A stretch of DNA of 64,000 bases. Source: Candidatus Brocadia sp. Its GTDB lineage: Bacteria; Planctomycetota; Brocadiia; Brocadiales; Brocadiaceae. The DNA lies in contig WYAU01000040.1 in NCBI GenBank assembly GCA_011525665.1, forward strand, positions 1 through 64,000, given 5' to 3'. This document shows, piece after piece, positions 26,604 to 36,040 of the stretch (positions are counted from its first letter, which is position 1; each line of letters opens with the position of its first letter). The notes under the pieces are model-generated. The model had not been told where the DNA came from. It saw nothing but the letters and a program-made list of their open reading frames with translations, and did not search any database. Position numbers and translations under genes: made by a program.

Positions 26604-28613
26604 TTAATCCGATGTCTGCGGCAAGGTTATTTCAATCAGGAAAACTGCGTATGGCTGCAAGGTTATTGTTTCTTGATAGGAACCGTTGCTTATATGAATC
26701 TGCTTCGTTTTTTTTGAACCTTCCAGGGAGATATGGGGATCGTTATTTATCTTATCGATCCACGTTGAAACGGTAATTGTCTGACCTGAAAGGCTGGCAT
26801 GGTTGCCGAAGAAATAGAGGTCATCATAGGCGTTGTGATACACGTTGTTACAGTCTATAACGTCCTGTTCAAATACCGTGCAATCAGGCGGATAACTTCC
26901 CAGCCCCATGATCCGGGCACAGGTTGGCTCCAGCGAGGAGCTAATACAGTTTTTAAAAAGGGATTCCCTGTCCGTTTTAAAACAGTCGCCCATCTGCTGA
27001 GTAATGACAGCTATCTGTCTTTCGTTATATCCTTTATCCTTTAAGTAATAAATGGCCTCCCGGAAGACCTTGTCCTGAGATTCACACTCTGCTTTCATAA
27101 CCAGCTTGTCTACTATTCCATTCGCGCCGCAGAGAGAATCGGTTTGTTCCTCTTCAGTTTCCTTATTATATCCGCAGGAGTTTGCATGGTTCTTATCTAT
27201 AAGATACGTTGTCATTGTTGCGTCCCCTGAGAAAGGTATATTTTTGAGGCTCACGGTTATTTCCCGCGGGTTTTTTCTATAGGTAAAGGCGCTTGGGTAG
27301 ACTTCCGGGGGAAACGCATTTTTAAGCATTGCTGCGGTAGGAATATAGTTCGAGATCAGTATTCGTATGGTGCGATTGTCCTGTGTTTGAGAGGCGATTG
27401 TTGCAAGAAAAGTATCATCATGAACATCTGTTTCCAGCCTGTTGGCTACTGTGTTTTCCGGTTCACCCTGGACCATGGCAAGCGCCTTAAATGCGTTATA
27501 AACCGATTTGATGACGCCTTCGTTGCTCATTGCGCCGGTACTGCCGGAAAATAATGGATTATGTTCGAAATCAACGAAATTAAAGAAGGTTTGTTTATCA
27601 ATACCGGTATCGAGCATATTATACAGGGCATATACGGCGTATGCACTGTTTCGTTCCGTGGTATGGTCTTCTAAATTATTGAGACTTGCGTCATAGTTCC
27701 ACTCGTCGATAATAAGGGGGATATTTTCATCATAGCCGTACTGTCTCAGCCATTGTTTAATAGTACGTGCTATTTCACTATATTCTGATTTTGTGCCCCA
27801 AAAATTATTCCAACCGACATACATATGCCAGGTGATAAAATCAATGGGCAGGCTGTTTGTTGCTGCATATTTTATAAACTCCTCAATTACCCCTTTATCC
27901 CAAATAGAACCGCCCGGGCCTCCTATTTTTGCATGCGGGTCTGCTTCAAGAGCTCCTTTAACGCTGTATTTATATAAGGTAAAGTATTCTTCCTGGCTTC
28001 CAAGCCAGAAATCGGTATTGGAAAAGAGATACCCCTGATCCGGTTCATTCCATACTTCATACCACAAGTCTAGACCCAATTTGTACTTATAATAACTCAC
28101 GATGCCCTTGACATGTTCTGCCCAGGCATCATAATCGGTCGGAGGTGTGGCGCCCCAATTCGGTCCGCACACATAATCCCCCTTCCTGTTTTTCACGCAT
28201 CTTTTACTCAGCCATTTCGGCATGCCGTAAATGGTTAAGATAAGATCCACTCCCTCTTTTTCGTATGATAACGTTGTATTGTCAAAATCCTTGAGGTGGT
28301 CAAGATATTTCTCAATGGTATTGGACAGATCAGAAACATGATATCTCAAATTCAATCCTGTTCGATAGAGGCTCCCTGTATTTTCAATATCGTCTTCGTA
28401 TTTTTTCCGGAAATATAATTTATAGAAATCATTCCCCCATTGGGAAAGCTCCACTCCCACGGCTGCGATACCCGGCATTGGGCCGAGATTTTGTGAAGCA
28501 TCCACGGTTATTTCTGCGACGCGTGACGCCCTTGCTATTTTTGTGCAGAGAGAAGTGGTTCCGGCTATGAGGATAACCGCCATTGCTCGTGTTAAGTATT
28601 GTATTTTCTTCAT
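26604..28613 (-). CDS. GH39-like glycoside hydrolase, catalytic residues intact
   Basis: 669 residues. A signal peptide (about 1-29) precedes a clan-A TIM barrel like GH39. The acid/base is E190 (EVWNEPD) and the nucleophile E304 (IIDEWNY). The C-terminal beta-sandwich has the family strand YLIDKNHANSCGY, into which a cysteine-rich helical insert of about 120 residues is inserted (about 485-605). It probably cleaves or edits the exported polysaccharide. It lies 5 nt downstream of the O-antigen ligase gene and is a divergent paralogue of the protein at 30178-32415, sharing ISLEGSKKT near the C-terminus. GH39 is the best guess; a neighbouring clan-A family is possible. Confidence 0.8.
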   Translation of the reverse strand: MKKIQYLTRAMAVILIAGTTSLCTKIARASRVAEITVDASQNLGPMPGIAAVGVELSQWGNDFYKLYFRKKYEDDIENTGSLYRTGLNLRYHVSDLSNTIEKYLDHLKDFDNTTLSYEKEGVDLILTIYGMPKWLSKRCVKNRKGDYVCGPNWGATPPTDYDAWAEHVKGIVSYYKYKLGLDLWYEVWNEPDQGYLFSNTDFWLGSQEEYFTLYKYSVKGALEADPHAKIGGPGGSIWDKGVIEEFIKYAATNSLPIDFITWHMYVGWNNFWGTKSEYSEIARTIKQWLRQYGYDENIPLIIDEWNYDASLNNLEDHTTERNSAYAVYALYNMLDTGIDKQTFFNFVDFEHNPLFSGSTGAMSNEGVIKSVYNAFKALAMVQGEPENTVANRLETDVHDDTFLATIASQTQDNRTIRILISNYIPTAAMLKNAFPPEVYPSAFTYRKNPREITVSLKNIPFSGDATMTTYLIDKNHANSCGYNKETEEEQTDSLCGANGIVDKLVMKAECESQDKVFREAIYYLKDKGYNERQIAVITQQMGDCFKTDRESLFKNCISSSLEPTCARIMGLGSYPPDCTVFEQDVIDCNNVYHNAYDDLYFFGNHASLSGQTITVSTWIDKINNDPHISLEGSKKTKQIHISNGSYQETITLQPYAVFLIEITLPQTSD

Positions 28614-28618
28614 GTCTG

Positions 28619-30181
28619 TTATATCTCTGCCCCTGCGTTCGGCTGGCGTCGGGCCGAATTATCACCCTTTGGGGCGGGGTGTCCGGGAGCGGGGTATTTT
28701 TGCTCCAATGCCATATTACGGTCGCCGGTTTCCCTCCTGCTGATTATCACATAAGCATTGACGATGCCCATATATAACCAGGTAAATCTTTCATAGAAAA
28801 ACGGATGAAATTGTATGGTTACCATATAAGCAATAAAACCTGAAAATAGCCCACGGTTTATCCATGTATTTATGTGTGATTTAGCCATCAGGTTAACTGT
28901 GATAAGATTGTAAAATGTATACGATAATAATACAATATAAAAAAACAGGCCCAATATACCCACAGCGTCTGCGGCTTCAATAAAGGAATTATGAGCGGCC
29001 CAGTGTAAGTAATGAGAGGTATATTTGTGGACATCGCTCACTCCTATGCCAATAAAAGGATGTCTCTGCATGAAACCGTATATCCCCTCTCTGGCCAACT
29101 GTAGCCTGATTCTATATTCTCCCCAATGATAATCTGAGGAGATTGCCGTGAAAATATCATCCAGAAAACCCATAAGGTGAATGGCGATGCCCGCTGTCAC
29201 AGCACAAAAAAACCCATGGATGAGGAATTTCGGCCATCTCATAAAGGCAGAAAAGATTAATCCGATGAAGAGAGAGAGAAATCCGTCTTTGGAAAAAGTC
29301 AGCAGCAGCGCGGCGGTCATTAACAGGAAACAAGAAATGAGCATAAACCGTCTTTTACAGGTGAAAGGTCTTTTATAAATAGAGTAATTGAAAACGAGGA
29401 GTATTGCAGCAGTGAGAAAAAAGGTAAAAGGTTTATACGTCCCGAAAAAGGCCGGGATTCTCAGAAAAGGCCCTTGAGAGGTCATTTCAAACATCAGGGA
29501 AATATTTTTTTTGTCCACCATACCGATAAGAAGTATCCCTGTCGTTTTAAAGATTATTTCCTGCCCAATCCCGATCAGGGAGGAAATACACGTCAGAACT
29601 ATCATGCATTTCAAAGAAAAAACTAATAGTTCCCGGTTGTAAATGAAGTTTGAAAGTAAGAACAGGATGAGAATGAATTTGACCAGCGTGGGGGCATAGA
29701 CAACGAAGGGGATAATCCCGGCGTTCATAAATGAAATAAGCGCTGCTGCAACAAAGGCCACATTGAGAATATCGAGCAGTGATATGCCAAACGTCTTACC
29801 CGTGACGGCTGATTTTAACAAAAGGACAAATAGAGCGACCAGCATTACCAGCTCACTCAGGTCTATTTTCACGAGGGTGGTCAAACTGGTGATGTGCATA
29901 CCGCCGAAAAAAAGCGTGATAAATACCTTTTCCGTATGCTGCTTCGTTAAAAGAAAGAACTTCTTTGTCAAAGGCAGAAGCAGGAAAGACAGAAAAAGGA
30001 GGGAGGACAGTTCATAGGGGTAGAGTTTGAAAATATTTCTGCCCCGGAGTGAAATATCGAGCATCTTTGCCAGAGTAGTTGCCAAAAAGGGGTCCAAAAC
30101 CAGAAATGTCCCTGAGAATATCCCCCATAGCAGGGGAAAAAAAGTAACATAGCGGGAACAGGGAAGTATGGAAATACTCAT
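28619..30181 (-). CDS. O-antigen ligase/polymerase family membrane protein
   Basis: 520 residues with about ten to twelve transmembrane segments. A Wzy_C/WaaL signature is at about 370-420 (RHPFIGIGVSDVHKY, then HNSFIEAADAVGILGL), the loop typical of O-antigen ligases and polymerases. It should join or polymerise lipid-linked glycan at the periplasmic face. Its start overlaps the preceding GH39-like gene by 4 nt, and it is followed by the second GH39-like gene after 5 nt. The three are one transcriptional unit. The hydrophilic tail (QKYPAPGHPAPKGDNSARR) is a low-complexity end. Confidence 0.85.
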   Translation of the reverse strand: MSISILPCSRYVTFFPLLWGIFSGTFLVLDPFLATTLAKMLDISLRGRNIFKLYPYELSSLLFLSFLLLPLTKKFFLLTKQHTEKVFITLFFGGMHITSLTTLVKIDLSELVMLVALFVLLLKSAVTGKTFGISLLDILNVAFVAAALISFMNAGIIPFVVYAPTLVKFILILFLLSNFIYNRELLVFSLKCMIVLTCISSLIGIGQEIIFKTTGILLIGMVDKKNISLMFEMTSQGPFLRIPAFFGTYKPFTFFLTAAILLVFNYSIYKRPFTCKRRFMLISCFLLMTAALLLTFSKDGFLSLFIGLIFSAFMRWPKFLIHGFFCAVTAGIAIHLMGFLDDIFTAISSDYHWGEYRIRLQLAREGIYGFMQRHPFIGIGVSDVHKYTSHYLHWAAHNSFIEAADAVGILGLFFYIVLLSYTFYNLITVNLMAKSHINTWINRGLFSGFIAYMVTIQFHPFFYERFTWLYMGIVNAYVIISRRETGDRNMALEQKYPAPGHPAPKGDNSARRQPNAGAEI

Positions 30182-32415
30182 TTGCTGTTTCTGTTAAGAA
30201 CAATCAGGAATACTGAATTGGGTTCCATGCTTATGTTCAGTGTTGCTGTATCTTTTGTTACATCGATGGATTCGGTCTTCTTCGAGCCCTCCAGGGATAT
30301 TTCTTTCCATTCGTTGATCTTGTCAATCTGCTCCCGGATGTAATTTTGCCGAACTACTTTCAACTTCCTGAACCCCATTTCTATGTCTTTTCTTTGAAAC
30401 CCTTTTTTCGTGAGCTGATTAAAAAGTTCTTTCCAATTTCTTTTGTTTTTAGCGAGTTGAATTTTTTCCCTCAGGAGTTCTAAGTCTTTTGCGCTGTAGC
30501 CTTTTGATAAAAGGAGATCTTCCAGTTTTTTTTGTGCATATTTATTTGCATCGGCATCTGCCTGCCACACGGCTTTGTCGACCATTCCGCCAATACCGCA
30601 GAGCGTGTCTGTGGGGGAAGTCTCTGTTTTTTTATTCAGCCTGCAGGCGTTGCTGTGATTGCCATCAATAGTGTATACCGTTGCAGAGGTTGATGGTGAG
30701 AAGGGAATGTTTGTGAAATCAATCGTGAGTTGTTTGCTGGAAGCGGTCCTTTTTACTGTATCCAGTAGCTCAGATGCTATCTTTTTTGTTTCCGGGTACT
30801 TTACCTGGGATGATGCCGCGTGAAAATAACCGGGAACATCCGCAAAGGATGATTTTTTATGGAATCGAAGATAGGTGTTGATAAGAAACTCGGCTGTTTC
30901 TCTTTTCTGTTCATCGTTCAATTTTGCAATAAACTGGTCTTTGCAGGAAAGTAGTGTGTCTTTTTTCTTTTCCTTTCTCCCTTCCTGAATGCATTCTTTT
31001 ATCCAGTTGATTTCTTCGGGAGTGAATCCGGATTTCTCCAATAATAGCCTCGCAATATAAGTGCGCAATCTTTCCTGTTTTGGTACGAAATTGCTTAAAA
31101 GTACATAAATGCCGTCATCTTTCATTGTGGATATCGCTACAATGTCATCCGTAGAAGACTCTACACGTAACATTTCAGGAATTTTATTCCCTGCTGGCTT
31201 TGTAGCCATCGTTAATGCCCTAAACGAGTTATATATAGGTTTGATTATGCCATGTTTGGTAAAGAGTGGCCAGTCACCGATAAATTCCGCGTTCTGCCTC
31301 TCTTTCCGCCGGCTATTTTCATGCGCGTCAACCTGGATATCAAAATCATGTCCGTGCCAGTCAACGCCGCCCTTCCACATAGAGAAAAGCGCAGTTATGG
31401 CTTCAGCAGCGGTTTCTTCCGTATCGAGATAATCGTCGGGATAAGGCCATCCAGCCCAATAAGCCCAATCGGAAATATAGATCCTGACGTTATCAAGGTT
31501 CTTTTCCTTTAACCACCGGGAGGCCATTTTGCCATCGCTGACAAACTGCCTTGAATTGTGGGTAAAAGAATGCCAATTGATGAAATCCAGCGGAACATTA
31601 TTTTTAGAGACATATTCGATGAAACTTTTGAGTAGAGGGTCTTCTTTCGGATTTTCCCAACCGCCATCCCTTTTCGCCAACTCGGCGACAGTGGAAGTAA
31701 TGCCTTCAAAGTCCGCGCCTTCCTTTTTCGCCGTTAAACTCCAGGGGCCGAGACCGCCAACCTTTATCTCGCTGCTCACGCTTTTAGCAGACCTTGCAGC
31801 TGCTTCATAATATTTAAAGAGGCTCTCTTCCGTTCCCATCCAGAGCCAGTTCGGTTCATGACCCACATAAAAACCCAATTTTTTTACTCCGAGTTCGTTT
31901 CGCAAAAAACTGAGTGCATAATTCACCACCTCCCCCCAGTGCTGGTACTCCCGCGGAGGTGATAATTGCTCGATTGTCCACCAGCTTTCGTGGGTAAACG
32001 CCGGCCTGAGGTCTCCTTGCCTTAAGGAAAGCCAGGCAGGTATGGTGAAGGGATCGAAGCCCACGATTAATTCTGCGTCGGCCTCTTTTGCCTTTTGGGC
32101 GATGAGATAGGGTATCCCTGATGGGTGAAAGAACTCGTTCTTGAATTTATGCTTATAATCCTCAAGATTTTTGGTTTTCGGGAGGAAGAGATCAAAGGTA
32201 AACTGGATTGTTTTTGGATGATTTTCTTTAAAGAAACGTTCTATATTATGCCGGTTGTTTGCCTTAACGATCCATATGCTGCTGCTGAAGAGGTCAGGTA
32301 CCGGTCCCAGTCCTTTTGAGGCATCCACTTTCATTTCTATCGTTTCTGGCTGGGCGTATACAGATTTCATTATCAGGATAGCCAGAATGGCCAATAGAGA
32401 TAAAAACATCTTCAT
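30178..32415 (-). CDS. GH39-like paralogue with nucleophile Glu replaced by Asp
   Basis: 745 residues, signal peptide (about 1-21). Same layout as the paralogue at 26604. The acid/base Glu is kept (E187 in VGHEPNWLW), but the nucleophile position reads ISDWAYW, giving Asp (D316) instead of Glu. The beta-sandwich strand YTIDGNHSNACRL and the helical insert are conserved, the latter longer (about 485-560 and 620-715). It is probably inactive or altered in mechanism and may bind the glycan or regulate its partner. It overlaps the GT2 gene upstream and the ligase gene downstream by 4 nt each. Confidence 0.75.
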   Translation of the reverse strand: MKMFLSLLAILAILIMKSVYAQPETIEMKVDASKGLGPVPDLFSSSIWIVKANNRHNIERFFKENHPKTIQFTFDLFLPKTKNLEDYKHKFKNEFFHPSGIPYLIAQKAKEADAELIVGFDPFTIPAWLSLRQGDLRPAFTHESWWTIEQLSPPREYQHWGEVVNYALSFLRNELGVKKLGFYVGHEPNWLWMGTEESLFKYYEAAARSAKSVSSEIKVGGLGPWSLTAKKEGADFEGITSTVAELAKRDGGWENPKEDPLLKSFIEYVSKNNVPLDFINWHSFTHNSRQFVSDGKMASRWLKEKNLDNVRIYISDWAYWAGWPYPDDYLDTEETAAEAITALFSMWKGGVDWHGHDFDIQVDAHENSRRKERQNAEFIGDWPLFTKHGIIKPIYNSFRALTMATKPAGNKIPEMLRVESSTDDIVAISTMKDDGIYVLLSNFVPKQERLRTYIARLLLEKSGFTPEEINWIKECIQEGRKEKKKDTLLSCKDQFIAKLNDEQKRETAEFLINTYLRFHKKSSFADVPGYFHAASSQVKYPETKKIASELLDTVKRTASSKQLTIDFTNIPFSPSTSATVYTIDGNHSNACRLNKKTETSPTDTLCGIGGMVDKAVWQADADANKYAQKKLEDLLLSKGYSAKDLELLREKIQLAKNKRNWKELFNQLTKKGFQRKDIEMGFRKLKVVRQNYIREQIDKINEWKEISLEGSKKTESIDVTKDTATLNISMEPNSVFLIVLNRNSK

Positions 32416-33215
32416 TGTGTCCTCCTTTTCAAAAGATCGTGATGTTTTCCATAAAACTTTGCATACGATTTAAAATGGGAAAAGAGCAATTGAATGCCTA
32501 TCCTGCTCAGGAGTTTCTTTCGCGTTATTCCGCTGACATAATGTTTAATAGTATAGGCTGGGTAATACATTACCGTATAACCGGCTTTTTTGATCCGTGC
32601 GCAATAATCAGCATCTTCGAAGCCGTAGAACATGTTTTCGTCCAGAAGACCTATACGGTTAAATATGTCTCTTCTGATGAGTTGAAAGGCGCCAATGACG
32701 TAGTCAACTTCAACAGGTTTATCCTGATCAGGAAATAATAAATGATGTGCCTTCATGAGCCTGCTGTTTCTAATGAAACCGAGAAACGCCAGCCTTCGCA
32801 GGACGATATCCCGTATGAGCGGAAATGTCCTCGATGCCGGGTACGGTTGATTGTCAAAGGTTATCTGTTGTACCCCCAGCAAGGCAATCTCGGGAGATGA
32901 ATCCATATAGGCAATGACATCGCCAAAATTTTCTGAAACGAATTCCGTATCGGCATCGAGCAGGAGAACGTAACGTCCGGTCGAACGTTTGAGAGACTGG
33001 TTCCTGGCACGTGCGACACCGGCATTCCGGTCGTTTTCTATCAGGAGAACATCAGGAAACTCTCTTTTGATAAGATCTGCAGTTCCATCCGTAGAGGCAT
33101 TGTCAACTACAATGATCTCAAATGGTCTATCCTTTAGCTTTTCGTAAAGTGAAATGAGACAATTTTTCAGAAAGTCTCTGTTATTATAGGTACAGATATT
33201 AATCGATAGGTCCAT
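32412..33215 (-). CDS. Family 2 glycosyltransferase (WbbL-like)
   Basis: 267 residues, GT-A fold. It shows NICTYNNRDFLKNCL, VVDNASTDGT, GVARARNQ and the metal-binding DAD in LLLDADTEF, then YGFEDADYCAR as the acceptor-side ED motif. It resembles rhamnosyl- or similar sugar transferases that extend a lipid-linked chain in the cytoplasm. It has no transmembrane domain. It overlaps the next gene by 4 nt. Upstream lies the degenerate defence island, so it is the first intact gene after the interruption. Confidence 0.9.
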   Translation of the reverse strand: MDLSINICTYNNRDFLKNCLISLYEKLKDRPFEIIVVDNASTDGTADLIKREFPDVLLIENDRNAGVARARNQSLKRSTGRYVLLLDADTEFVSENFGDVIAYMDSSPEIALLGVQQITFDNQPYPASRTFPLIRDIVLRRLAFLGFIRNSRLMKAHHLLFPDQDKPVEVDYVIGAFQLIRRDIFNRIGLLDENMFYGFEDADYCARIKKAGYTVMYYPAYTIKHYVSGITRKKLLSRIGIQLLFSHFKSYAKFYGKHHDLLKRRTQ

Positions 33216-33235
33216 AGATGCTGCATGAAAAATGA

Positions 33236-33406
33236 GCTAATATTGGTTTTACGCGAGATCAATTACCAAAACTCAAAGAACTCGCCAATTTCCTGAATAG
33301 ACGAAAAAAATTCCTCAAGGTAAAATCGACCATAGGTGAGGTATCAAATACGGGAACTCCCACAGGAGCAAAAGAAGTGAGAAAGTTCATGCTAAAGCGT
33401 TTTTGA
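33236..33406 (+). pseudogene. Short open remnant, unknown
   Basis: An open frame of 56 codons with no ATG, GTG or TTG at its start. It reads GFTRDQLPKLKELANFL and then KEVRKFMLKRF, a regular amphipathic composition that looks protein-like. It may be the 3' part of a small gene belonging to the degenerate island next door. I do not recognise it. The interval 33407-33547 holds nothing that I can name. Confidence 0.25.
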
Positions 33407-33547
33407 GCAATGATCTGATTGGCTAAATGGCGGAACGGGAACATGCAAACAGAATCAGAAAGAGATACAACAATTTGTAGTATAAAGGAGCTTAATATTT
33501 ATAAATCCTTCATATTATACCTCTTGCTATAAAATTCTCAAGATGTT

Positions 33548-33700
33548 TTAACCGGTGATTTTTAAGGAACTTATTTGTAATACAATATTCTCTAATTCAT
33601 CTGAATTGATAAATGGCACTTGTGCAATAGTTATGTTGTCTTCTCCTTCCCGTTTAGCTGCAAGATGCCCCTTGCCTAATAGCCGCTCGGCACCTACCCC
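33548..33700 (-). pseudogene. Truncated C-terminus of an FtsK/HerA-type DNA translocase
   Basis: An open frame with no start, joined abruptly at about 33700 to the neighbouring fragment. It reads [18 protein letters not shown], then ITIAQVPFINSDELENIV, and stops at 33548. The GAERLLGKG motif is characteristic of FtsK-like motor domains, followed by the usual (V)(P/A)F-x-(S)D-E segment. Full-length proteins have many hundreds of residues, so more than 90 per cent is missing. Next to dndC sequences, the most natural parent is a DptH-like translocase of a phosphorothioation-dependent restriction system. This is inference. Confidence 0.5.
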
Positions 33701-33702
33701 CT

Positions 33703-34317
33703 CCAATTGAGGATTCAAGTGAACTTAAAGGAGAAGTTCAATTACTCCGTAAAGAAATCAGCAATCTGGAAGATGAATTAAGTAATGAAGTTATTCAAGA
33801 CCGTATTGCTTCTATTATTTCTATAATGAGCAAAGATATGGGTCTCTGGGCAAGTGAATTAAAGCTCGAGTATTCAGAATACCCCTTGAGACTTGATTTA
33901 AAACAATTAACAGTTGTAGCAGATACAGAAGCTGGACCTATTCCAATATTCAAAATGGGGAGTGGTGAAAACTGGGTTGGTTATCATCTCATTGTTCACT
34001 TTGCACTTCATAAATGGTTTGTTAAAAAAAAGCGGCCTGTTCCATGCTTTCTTTTCATTGATCAACCATCACAAATTGGCTTTCCAGCAGATAAAGATAT
34101 TAACGAAAAGATAGATAGCATTAAAAATGAGGATCGCGAAGCTGTTGCTCGGATGTATAGGTTAGCTTTGAGTGTTGTTCAAGAGTTGAATGGAGACTTT
34201 CAAGTCATATTAACAGACCACGCAGACATTAGTGAAAAATGGTTTCAGGACTGCGTTGTTGAGAGATGGCGTGGAGGAAAAAAACTTATTCCTGAAACAT
34301 GGGAAAGAAGCGGTTAA
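33703..34317 (+). pseudogene. 5'-truncated DUF3732 ATPase fragment
   Basis: An intact C-terminal part of about 204 codons with no start of its own (first Met at 33826). It reads [19 protein letters not shown] (end of a coiled coil), then [18 protein letters not shown], a Walker-B-like [13 protein letters not shown] and ILTDHADI. These mark the head domain of the SMC/ABC-like proteins with DUF3732 that occur in defence islands. Family members are about 600 residues or more, so the ATP-binding and most coiled-coil parts are lost. At its 5' end it meets the translocase fragment head to head. Confidence 0.65.
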
Positions 34318-34413
34318 TTTAAAATGATAGTTCGATGCTTTATGTAATTTTCCTTTGAGTTTCTTGATATGTTTGAGTTACAAAAGTTTTGCGATTGTTT
34401 AATTTAATAGCAA

Positions 34414-35445
34414 TTATGATAAGCTATCCTTGTGATATTTTCTATGCTGATAAAAATTTTCAATGCTTGGATAAAACTTTTCTTCTGCGGGCAATAATAT
34501 CATATTACCTTCAAATTGTCGTAATGAATAGATGCTTTTGCTTTCTACAAATTTCTTTGAAACAATCACTCTGTAATTATCATCAATTGCAATTAATCCT
34601 CTATCGAATGCCCTATGCAAATTAGGACACAAGGCAATTCCATTTTTGATTGTATCATCATAACTTTCACTCAATGGAACAATATGGCACGCATCAATCA
34701 TTGAGATATTAATAGTTGCATCCACCCTGAATCCAGAAATGCAACAGGTGTTGTTATAAATTTTTGGTATCTCTCTTTTGAAAATGCCTCCTCTCAAATA
34801 AATCTCTTCTTGATAGTTTTCTTCATCCAACTTCTTTTTCAGCTCTTGAACATGCGTACGATATTCTGCTGATTCCTCTTCTAAAATTTCACTTTTTACA
34901 TTGTTCAGGTAATCGTTTTCATTATGATCCGTGTAATTACCTTTTGTTTCCGGAAAATATTTTTCTAATAAAGTTTGCTTCAAAATTTCTCTGTTTTCTT
35001 TTTCTTTAAGTAATTCAAATAATTCAGAATCAATTTCTGCATATGCAACCGCAACATTTAAATTGTTAAAACTTCTCATTGAACCTTTGGAACTTATCCA
35101 TTTTTCACATCCAGCATTTGGAATAATTTTCCAAAACGGTTCGGAATTCATAGGATAAAACGGAAGTGCAAATTTTAAATCATGATCTGTTCTTACTAAA
35201 GCTGCCCAAGTACTTTTGAAAAAACCAACCAGTTCCGGGGTGATGTATATTTTATTAGTTGTAATCAGCTCATTTTCATAGGCTTGAATGATGCTTAAAA
35301 GTAAGATAGGTTTATGTGGTGCGCCTCCCTTTTTATAATCCCTTCTTAGCTTTTGAAAAGCGTTTACATAATAAGATAACTTTTTAATTTTATCTTTCCC
35401 TCTTAAGCTGCAAGTTGATTGATTTTCATTCTTTCGGTACACCAT
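34414..35445 (-). CDS. HNH endonuclease of a restriction/defence system
   Basis: 343 residues. The N-terminal domain has KGGAPHKPILLLSII, seen in many defence-associated HNH proteins. The C-terminal HNH domain (about 225-290) shows CCISGF, DACHIVPL and NGIALCPNLHRAFDRG with His, Asn and His in place. It is likely a restriction nuclease for modified or foreign DNA. The first 20 or so residues overlap the dndC fragment in another frame and look artificial. The true start may be a non-standard codon near 35360 after AGAGGGAAAG, or the original start may have been lost in the deletion that fused the two genes. It is clearly AT-richer than its neighbours. Confidence 0.75.
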   Translation of the reverse strand: MVYRKNENQSTCSLRGKDKIKKLSYYVNAFQKLRRDYKKGGAPHKPILLLSIIQAYENELITTNKIYITPELVGFFKSTWAALVRTDHDLKFALPFYPMNSEPFWKIIPNAGCEKWISSKGSMRSFNNLNVAVAYAEIDSELFELLKEKENREILKQTLLEKYFPETKGNYTDHNENDYLNNVKSEILEEESAEYRTHVQELKKKLDEENYQEEIYLRGGIFKREIPKIYNNTCCISGFRVDATINISMIDACHIVPLSESYDDTIKNGIALCPNLHRAFDRGLIAIDDNYRVIVSKKFVESKSIYSLRQFEGNMILLPAEEKFYPSIENFYQHRKYHKDSLS

Positions 35446-35834
35446 CTGAAAACATTATTCGGTGCTGGATACCCTTTTCCTATTAAATTTACCCAAAATG
35501 TATCTTCAAGTTTGGGGGCGGTGCGATGCACAGTTATTGGCAATGATTGCTCAACAGATGCCTTTTGGATTTTTCCCAATACCTTTTCAGTGTATTCGAG
35601 GATTTTTGGATTTTCTACCAATGTATTGTTGCACACGACATAAATTTTTCTTGTTCGTGGCTCTACCGGAATGGATTTTAAGGCATACCATACTAACTGG
35701 AACAACATGGTAGAGTCTTTTCCACCGCTGAAACCAACAATCCAGGGTCTATTATTATCTTTTGCAAAATATTGGTCGATGATTTCATTCTGGATTTGCT
35801 TTGGGCTGAAAGCGGCTGAGTTTTGATCAGTCAT
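35403..35834 (-). pseudogene. dndC: 3'-truncated DndC (DNA phosphorothioation sulfurtransferase)
   Basis: 143 residues of the N-terminal domain only; intact DndC is about 500 residues. It shows the ATP pyrophosphatase loop VGFSGGKDST, then LVENPKILEYTEKVL, DTFWVNLIGKGYPAPNN and RWCTERMKI, the PAPS-reductase-like signature of DndC. The normal sequence stops at MKI, followed by four foreign codons and a stop, exactly where the HNH gene begins. A deletion has removed the rest of dndC and the genes that should follow it. No dndB, dndD or dndE is present. Confidence 0.8.
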
Positions 35835-35931
35835 AGTTGGTTCTTGATGTAGATATGTTTTATTCTAGATTTGTAATGTTCCTACGATTATTACAAACAG
35901 GTACATTTGTAGTATGGGTATATCCGGTGAT

Positions 35932-36040
35932 TTATGGCGTTTCAACTTTATAAAGGAAAATCTTAAATCCATCTAAAGATTTCATGATTAAGCAGTCTCT
36001 CATCTCCTCATCCAACAGTACGTTGTTTATTGCGTCCCTG
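35932..36040 (-). pseudogene. Duplicated C-terminal fragment of a GT4 glycosyltransferase
   Basis: Immediately downstream of the GT4 stop codon, and partly overlapping it in another frame, the minus strand reads DAINNVLLDEEMRDCLIMKSL, matching DAINKVLLDEELRNSLIIKSL of the intact gene (36112-36205 on the map), then diverges and stops at 35932. It is the tail of a second, related glycosyltransferase gene, otherwise deleted. It marks the border of the defence-island remnant. Confidence 0.7.

Noticed and set aside
33259-33444. 61-residue minus-strand frame next to the GT2 gene
   Set aside because: The plus strand of the same segment has a more protein-like frame; no ribosome binding site.
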